Below, one piece after another: positions 58,375-64,000 of a DNA stretch of 64,000 bases (position 1 is the first letter of the stretch; every line of letters starts with the position of its first letter). Source of the DNA: Rhytidiadelphus loreus (Eukaryota; Streptophyta; Bryopsida; Hypnales; Hylocomiaceae); NCBI GenBank assembly GCA_947034895.1, contig OX344762.1, positions 85,182,981 through 85,246,980 on the forward strand, given 5' to 3'. Under the pieces are notes generated by a model. It was not told the DNA's origin and did not search any database. It saw only the letters and a program-made list of their open reading frames with translations. Both the position numbers and the translations under genes were made by a program.

Positions 58375-59440
58375 GCAAAACACACTCACTGAACAGACAC
58401 AATACCAACAAAGCAACTCTCTCATTGATGCAATGAAGCAACCATGATCAAAACACAGAAAAAACCATGATGCATACTAAGCAAAGTAGCAGACAACAGA
58501 ACCAGCCGCAAGGACCCTCCAGAGATCATCACTCATGTCCAGAGTCTCCAGACACTCGCAATGAGGATAACGTAAGTTATAGATGCTCTGCAAATGATAG
58601 AAAAACCTCGGATCTAACCTTTATTGGCTAGAGTGTTGAAAACCCTGTGCAAAAATGGTATGATACAATGGTTGGATGCTGCCGCTGCCGTGAGGGGAGC
58701 ACAATCCTCTGGCCCCCAACTAAGTTAAGTCTCTCAGTGTTCTTCACCGTCCTACATGGTCATCTTGCCTTGAGAGAAAGCCACTCGCCTAATGTGTGAA
58801 ATCTCCTTAAATTTTTAACTCGCTAGAAACTAATGATACCGTCGTCCTCATCAACAGTTCTAATCCAGAGAGTGGGCATTCATAAAAAAACACCTTCATA
58901 TCTGGACCAGCAACAAAAAGAAACTCCTCACTCAAAACTACTTCGCTAGGCTGTGTTTTTGATCGCCGAGTTACTACTTGGATTCGACGTGCCCTTGTTG
59001 AAGGATACGAAACAGAAGCGACAAAATTGGTAGGATGAAAGAAAACGGCCAAATTGATGTTGAATGACTGGAATATGGATCAGGTAACTAGACGAGGGTA
59101 ACTGCTACGTCCAAGTCAGTTATCAAGCATAACCCTCTCCTGCAAACTAAAATCAAGACCATCAACTCTTGGAACTTTGTGCTCTCTTCAAAGAGCGTTG
59201 GAAAGATGAGGACATGGCTGTAAACCATCCTCCCTTTTTCCAACCACATTGCACAATGCTTGAGGCGCTTATCAGACATATAACCCTCTCATCCACACTA
59301 GATCAAGACCATCTAATCTTGAAGATCTTTAATACTCTGTGAAAGAGTGAGTGTGGAGGATGGGGTTACGCCTCGAAAACCATCAAGCCTCATTAACCGC
59401 ATAGCGCCATGTGACAATGAAAGAGACACACTTGAGAAGG
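58375..59440. other. Downstream of YUCCA
   Basis: Contains the probable YUCCA 3' UTR and an 81-codon minus-strand frame (58807-59052) with no recognisable domain. Confidence 0.35.
59098..59350 (+). repeat. Imperfect tandem duplication next to the YUCCA 3' end
   Basis: Two units share 'ATAACCCTCTC', 'ATCAAGACCATC', 'CTTGGAA/CTTGAAGA' and 'AAAGAG', starting near 59128 and 59280, with spacing of about 150 bp. Confidence 0.5.
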
Positions 59441-61031
59441 TTATGAGCTGGATAGTTGCTGTGAAGTAGAAGAGAAGAAGACTCTCTTCTGGGACTCCAG
59501 CTCGGTGGCAATGTAGGCGTTGCTGATATCCTCAGCAATGTTTTTGGCATCGAAGGTCGCTCCCAATATCCCTTTCCTCCCCAGCCCAGCAACGTAAAGG
59601 CCGCGCTCGCCCTTCCACGTCCCCCGCGAAGGATTCTTCGGCAACCCTTCCTCCGAGAAGAAGCCGCTGTCATCCTGATGTCATGACAACACCTACGCCT
59701 CCATCAGAACAAGACCCTCACAAAAAATCACACAAAACCAACAGACAAACGGTCACACAAGACCCAAACACTTGCTTGCAGTCGGTGAGATCAGTCCAGA
59801 ATTGCGGCGGGAATTACCTGGAGCCATTGAGGAACGTTGCTGCGGTACCCTGTGGCCAGCACGATGGCGTCAAACTCTCGCTCTTCGTCGTTTTCGAACT
59901 TCGCGCCGTGGGCTGTCAAATGATCCACACCCGGAAACACCTGCAGAGTGAAAGCCAGCACCATATTTAGCAACAACACAGCCACTCAATAGCCCATACA
60001 AACAGTAAGCGCCATGTAAATCACAGCAAAGCCGTAACATGTACCGTAGAGTTCAAGAATTGGGTTGAGAACTAAGACAACATTTAGTATGAAAACACTC
60101 AGTGTACCTTGATGTCTCCCGTTTTGATTTTGGCGAAGGTGCCGACATCCAGAACCGGCGTCTTTCCTTGCTTGCACTTGATCGTCATAGGCCCATCCTT
60201 CGGCCTCTGAAACCCGTACACCGACGTATCTCCCAACATGGCAAACGTGTACCATACCAGCACCAAATCCGTAAACCACAACGGAAACGACTTCATCATC
60301 CTCATGGCCACCGCAAACGTACTCGTCCCAAAGATCTCCCTCGGCAGAATGTGCACAGGCGAGCGCACCACCAGCGACGGGAACGCCTTGAAATTCGCCA
60401 AATCCAGCGCAATCTCCATCCCGGAGTTTCCACATCCCACTACTAACACCCTCTTCCCTTCATAATCCGCACCCGTCTTGTAGTTACTAGAGTGCACTAC
60501 ACCTCCTTTAAAATCTCTTAAGCCCTCCAAAGCAGGACTCACCGCTTCCGCATTTTCCCCAGACGCCACCACCAGCCACCGCGCACAGAACACCTTTCCA
60601 CCCGATGTTCTCACCTTCCAGCACTTCAGCTCACTATCATACGAAGCTCGCTCCACTTGTGTGTTGAAAAGCGCCTGCATGGAGAAGTGGCGGAAGTAAA
60701 GCTCGAGATACGAGACGAATTGCTGGCGGTTGGGGTAGAGAGGGTAGTCTTCCGGGAAGGGGAAGTACGGAAGCTCGCAGAACTGTTTGGGGATGTGGAG
60801 GTGGAGGCGGTCGTAAGCTTTGTACTTCCAGAGAGAGCCAATGCCGTCAGACTTCTCGAGGATGAGAGATGGGATGCCTTTGGTTTGCAAGCAGGCCGCG
60901 GCTGCGAGACCTGATGGTCCGCCGCCGACGATGAGGGCGCCCTCCAAAAAGACGGGCGAGTTTGTAGGATCGTTTGAGGTCTTGTGCCAGTACTCACTTT
61001 CGCAGGAGGCGTGGGCGTAGTAGGGCGGCAT
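59441..61031 (-). CDS. YUC: YUCCA-type flavin monooxygenase (auxin biosynthesis), 3 exons
   Basis: The enzyme converts indole-3-pyruvate to indole-3-acetic acid, the rate-limiting step of the main auxin pathway, using FAD and NADPH. Exons 61031-60108, 59940-59818 and 59674-59441 sum to 1281 nt (426 aa plus stop), normal for the family (about 400-430). All introns are GT-AG and phase 0. Motifs: FAD-binding VGGGPSG (35-41), FMO-type signature FKGGVVHSSNY (174-184), NADPH-binding VGCGNSG (198-204) and LATGY (336-340). Other YUCCA landmarks are SLWKYKAYDRLHLHIPKQFC and the C-terminal WKGERGLYVAGLGRKGILGA. The start is the first ATG of the open frame. The protein ends in a Ser/Gln-rich tail after ATELESQKR. 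Nothing suggests loss of function. Confidence 0.95.
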
Positions 61032-62160
61032 TTTGAATGGAGAATTGGGACACTCTGGTAGATTCTAGGCCTCGGGTACGAGGATTCACAGCGCGAACTC
61101 AGAATGCTCACTCGCAGAGCAAAAGCGCTGGATTTCTGGATTCCACACCTGCTCGACATTGAATCATCAGAAATCAAAGAAAGCGCGGAAGAGATAATCC
61201 TCCAATATTGCACCAAAACAAACTCCACTTCCGTAACAACGGTTGCATTCAAGCGCAGACCCGCAATTCCAAACAATTCTCTAAAGAGCTAATCCTCTAG
61301 CTTTGCACTAATGACCTCCACTTCTACAACCACGGTCGCGTTCAGCCCCGGAACCACTACCTCGAAGTAACATCTAAACTGATGCTAATCACAAACTAAT
61401 CACAACTAACGACTGATTGTTACTCTCCACTTCCCAGCAATAGAGACTCTGACTTCTACTAACTTCAATCCAAAGCCACTCTACCTAGCTACGAACCTTT
61501 GACTGCGACAATACAATACGCACAAGCTCCCAGTTTTGAACCAACTTACAAGTCCTAGAAGCCATTCCGTTGCAATCAATCCACCACGAATTCCCTCCCG
61601 CAACACACAACTCCACTGCACACTTTTTCTGTTTCAACTGATACAGGCGACGTCTTTCGTGAACAACCAAGCTCCGAAACTACTCCAAGCTCGAGAAAGT
61701 ACTCCAACCAACCAAGATTCAACTACTAACTACCCACCCTGTCTTGATTCTCCACTCCAGACTGTTCAACACTGGCACTTCCAACCGAACCTTGTGGGAC
61801 TGCAAGCAATGCGAGACACAGAGTGATAATCTAGATCATGAGTGAGATCTGAGCGCGAGAGTGAGAAAGAGACGAGATGAAAGAAAGCTTTGTTAGTGGA
61901 CTGACAGTTATGATGGAATATGAAAGCTTATATTAATGCTGACGAGTATCCACCCAGAATTCCAGAACCCGAGGCTGGGTTTGTGGCGCTGATCCCCAGG
62001 AGGCTGCTCGTGCTCGGGGTCCGCAGCGCAGCCTTCATGTTACAGTAGGTAGGGTGGCCCAGCTACAACTGTCCTTCCTGTAGCTGCGGAGCTCTCAGAA
62101 AAGGCCACTCAGGTATTTTTATAGCACTCCATCACTGGGATTTTATATATATTTTTCCTG
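61032..62160 (-). promoter_or_regulatory. YUCCA upstream region with candidate TATA boxes
   Basis: Two TATA-like motifs face YUCCA on the minus strand: TATATATAAAA (about 62141-62151) and an ATATAAG (about 61927-61933). Either would imply a long 5' UTR (about 0.9-1.1 kb), perhaps with an intron. No second gene is evident in the interval. Confidence 0.3.
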
Positions 62161-63130
62161 CTTGTGAATTGATTAATTTCGGATGCAATTGGACGGACTC
62201 CGGGGTTCGGGGAGAGCTAGGTGGGATGCATTCACTTTAGCTGTGGGACGGAGGTCGTGGTGGTGGTGCTAATAAACTTCCGTTGTAAGTAACGAGAGTA
62301 ATCATAACCTTTCTAGTTCCACTGGGCTTGTGGCTTTCAGTTGGAGGCTGCTCCAGTGCACTTTCTTTTTCGGAACTTATTAGAAAGGACGTGGATTCCG
62401 TTCCAGAGGCTACTGTAGTAAGAATCAAATGCTGGATGAAGAACCTCTGCAACAAAAAAGTACTTGGGGGGGCTCGAAAAAGCTCCCAAGAGACATTCTT
62501 ACTACATTCTTACATTCCCAGTGTCAAGGAGAATGCTGCCTGCTGTGGCTTGGACTCTTGGAGGATGCGGGTGCTGGCAACTTGGGAATGGGGTTGATCG
62601 AAATGCTGCGATTTCACGTCGCCGATTTCACGTCGCCGTAACTGGTATTGTGCCTGTTCCAACACGGAGATTCATGTTTCAGTTGGGGAGATCCATCTGT
62701 GATGTGGGGGCAGTAAAACAACAATTTTTTAAAAGAGAAGGAATCACTTACTTAACAGGGTGTTGAATGCGGCGGTTAAGATTATTAGCTGCAAATCTCA
62801 CTTCCACGAGGGGAAGGTTTGTGGCAAATCTGAGACGCTGTTCACTCTATTCGCTGCAAATCTAAGTTCCACGAGGCGGGTCAAGGTCGGGCAATCTAGG
62901 ACGCTGTTCACGCCGTGGGGCTTGGGAATGGAAGGTGAGGTATTGGCAAACATGGAGAATGTTGGGCCACCCTGGAATTTTTGTCATGAGGTACACAAGG
63001 AGGATTGATGCCTGAAACCTTTATAAAAAGAAACACACAGTCAACCGCGCGTTTTAGGGTCGTTGGCCTTTTTTATTTTTATTTTTATTTTTGTTTTGTT
63101 TTGTTTTTGTTTTGTTTTGTTTTGTTGAAG
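62161..63130. other. Less AT-rich region, no gene recognised
   Basis: Several overlapping plus-strand frames of 70-100 codons (62328-63008) have no known motif. A short duplication is visible: 'GCTGCAAATCT', 'TTCCACGAGG', 'ACGCTGTTCAC' appear twice (62789-62855 and 62850-62915). GATTTCACGTCGCC is repeated twice at 62609-62638. It could be a promoter or an exon of a gene outside the window. Confidence 0.3.
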
Positions 63131-63134
63131 CAAG

Positions 63135-63400
63135 TGAAAGCTTTGCAATCACTACAAAAGAAGACTATCCTTGCAAGTTTTGTTTGTTTGTTTGTTTTTC
63201 TGAAACAAATGGAATCCATTGCAAAGAGAAACAATATCCTTGCAAGTTTTGAAAACACTACAAAGAGGGGAGTATCCTTGCAAGTTTTACAATCACTATA
63301 AAAAAAGGAGAATCCTTGCAAGTTTGTAATCACTGAAAAGAGAGGAGTATCTTTGCAAGTTTTGCAATCACTACAAAGAGAGGAGTATCTTTGCCTGGTT
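63135..63400 (+). repeat. About 40-bp minisatellite, 6 to 7 units
   Basis: Pattern 'CAATCACTACAAAGAGAGGA' then 'GTATCCTTGCAAGTTTTG', with units near 63148, 63208, 63250, 63290, 63328 and 63366. The third unit boundary carries a (TTTG)n insertion. Confidence 0.8.
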
Positions 63401-64000
63401 GTGGATAACTTTTTTGGATAGATGACCAAAAAAAAATCCAAAAAAAAATAATAGAAACTATATCAACTTGTCTTTCTATTTTTTTTTTAATATTCCTAGG
63501 GTCAAAAAAAATTTTACAAGGAAATAATAGAACAAAGTGTTCAATATTTGCTTCATATTCTAATTTTTGCTATTTTGAGAAAGTGTTGATGTTTTCATTG
63601 TTGAATCTTTAGCCTTTTTCACATGATTAATTTGAGATTCCATTATAGACAATCATATAAATTCTCAAATGTTAAATATAAATTTTTACTTTTATGAGTT
63701 TAAAGTTAAATCTTCAAATTTTGGTTGAGATAAACATTTATAATCTGATTATGCTTCAAATTGTCTTTTGATGTAAAAATTTATCCAACTCTTATTTTAT
63801 AATGTAATTGTATTTTGTTAGGTCTTTGATGGCTATAATAAGGAATATTAATAAGAGTATGATTTAGAATATGCCAGTTTAGTCCAACTTTGCTATTTGA
63901 AAGGTGAACAATCAATGCATGGAACAACAAACTATTCCCTTTTGCACATTAAAAGCTCCAATTTTGTCAGAGTCTACCAAAACTAATTTTTTTCTTCTAC
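63401..64000. other. AT-rich intergenic DNA to the window end
   Basis: No gene, TIR pair or tandem array recognised. Confidence 0.4.

Noticed and set aside
60626..61276. 216-codon Ser/Pro-rich minus-strand frame
   Set aside because: Shifted-frame shadow of YUCCA exon 1.

Overview
This is nuclear DNA of a land plant. The evidence is spliced genes with short GT-AG introns, a plant-type phosphoinositide-specific phospholipase C, a YUCCA auxin-biosynthesis monooxygenase, plant-style CACTA and PIF/Harbinger transposons, and a telo-box in front of a ribosomal-protein gene. Compact genes in very AT-rich intergenic DNA crowded with small DNA transposons would suit a non-flowering plant (bryophyte, lycophyte or fern). 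I cannot name the species, and a seed plant is not excluded.

Five protein genes could be spliced by eye with every exon in frame: eS24/RPS24 (+, 4141-5155, 135 aa), PI-PLC (-, 12783-6532, 11 exons, 719 aa), a ZNF593/Bud20-type zinc-finger protein (+, 28379-30028, 147 aa), a secretory saposin-B/canopy-like protein (-, 37435-34908, 7 exons, 322 aa) and YUCCA (-, 61031-59441, 3 exons, 426 aa). Two tRNA genes, Arg(ACG) and Ser(CGA), lie 6 nt apart on the minus strand at 34.5 kb. The genes have unrelated jobs (translation, lipid signalling, ribosome biogenesis, secretory pathway, auxin synthesis), and nothing suggests that they work as a cluster.

Most of the rest is transposon-derived. (1) At least eight 0.24-1.05 kb elements start and end at TTAA with TIRs of the type TTAACCCCTAAAG, a piggyBac-like arrangement: 774, 14172, 16136, 18951, 21380, 26744, 35285, 54924. 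(2) TA-flanked elements with TIRs beginning AGGTRG lie at 13763, 22742, 23246 and 33475. (3) CACTA-type foldback elements lie at 23747 and 42856, with larger ones ending at 40841 and 45238. (4) A full-length 5.9 kb PIF/Harbinger transposon (47625-53510, TTA duplication) carries transposase and Myb-like genes, both with premature stops, and an unrelated spliced gene fragment between them. (5) A gutted hAT-like transposase occupies 43.8-46.2 kb. (6) Several elements are nested. Many minisatellites fill the remaining space.

The most interesting points are: an in-frame tandem exon duplication in the X-Y linker of the PLC gene; the TTAA element family, including a paralogous site that resembles the state before insertion; a near-perfect 143-nt foldback at 58.2 kb that looks like a plant microRNA precursor; gene capture inside the Harbinger element; and a probable dicistronic tRNA-Arg/tRNA-Ser unit.
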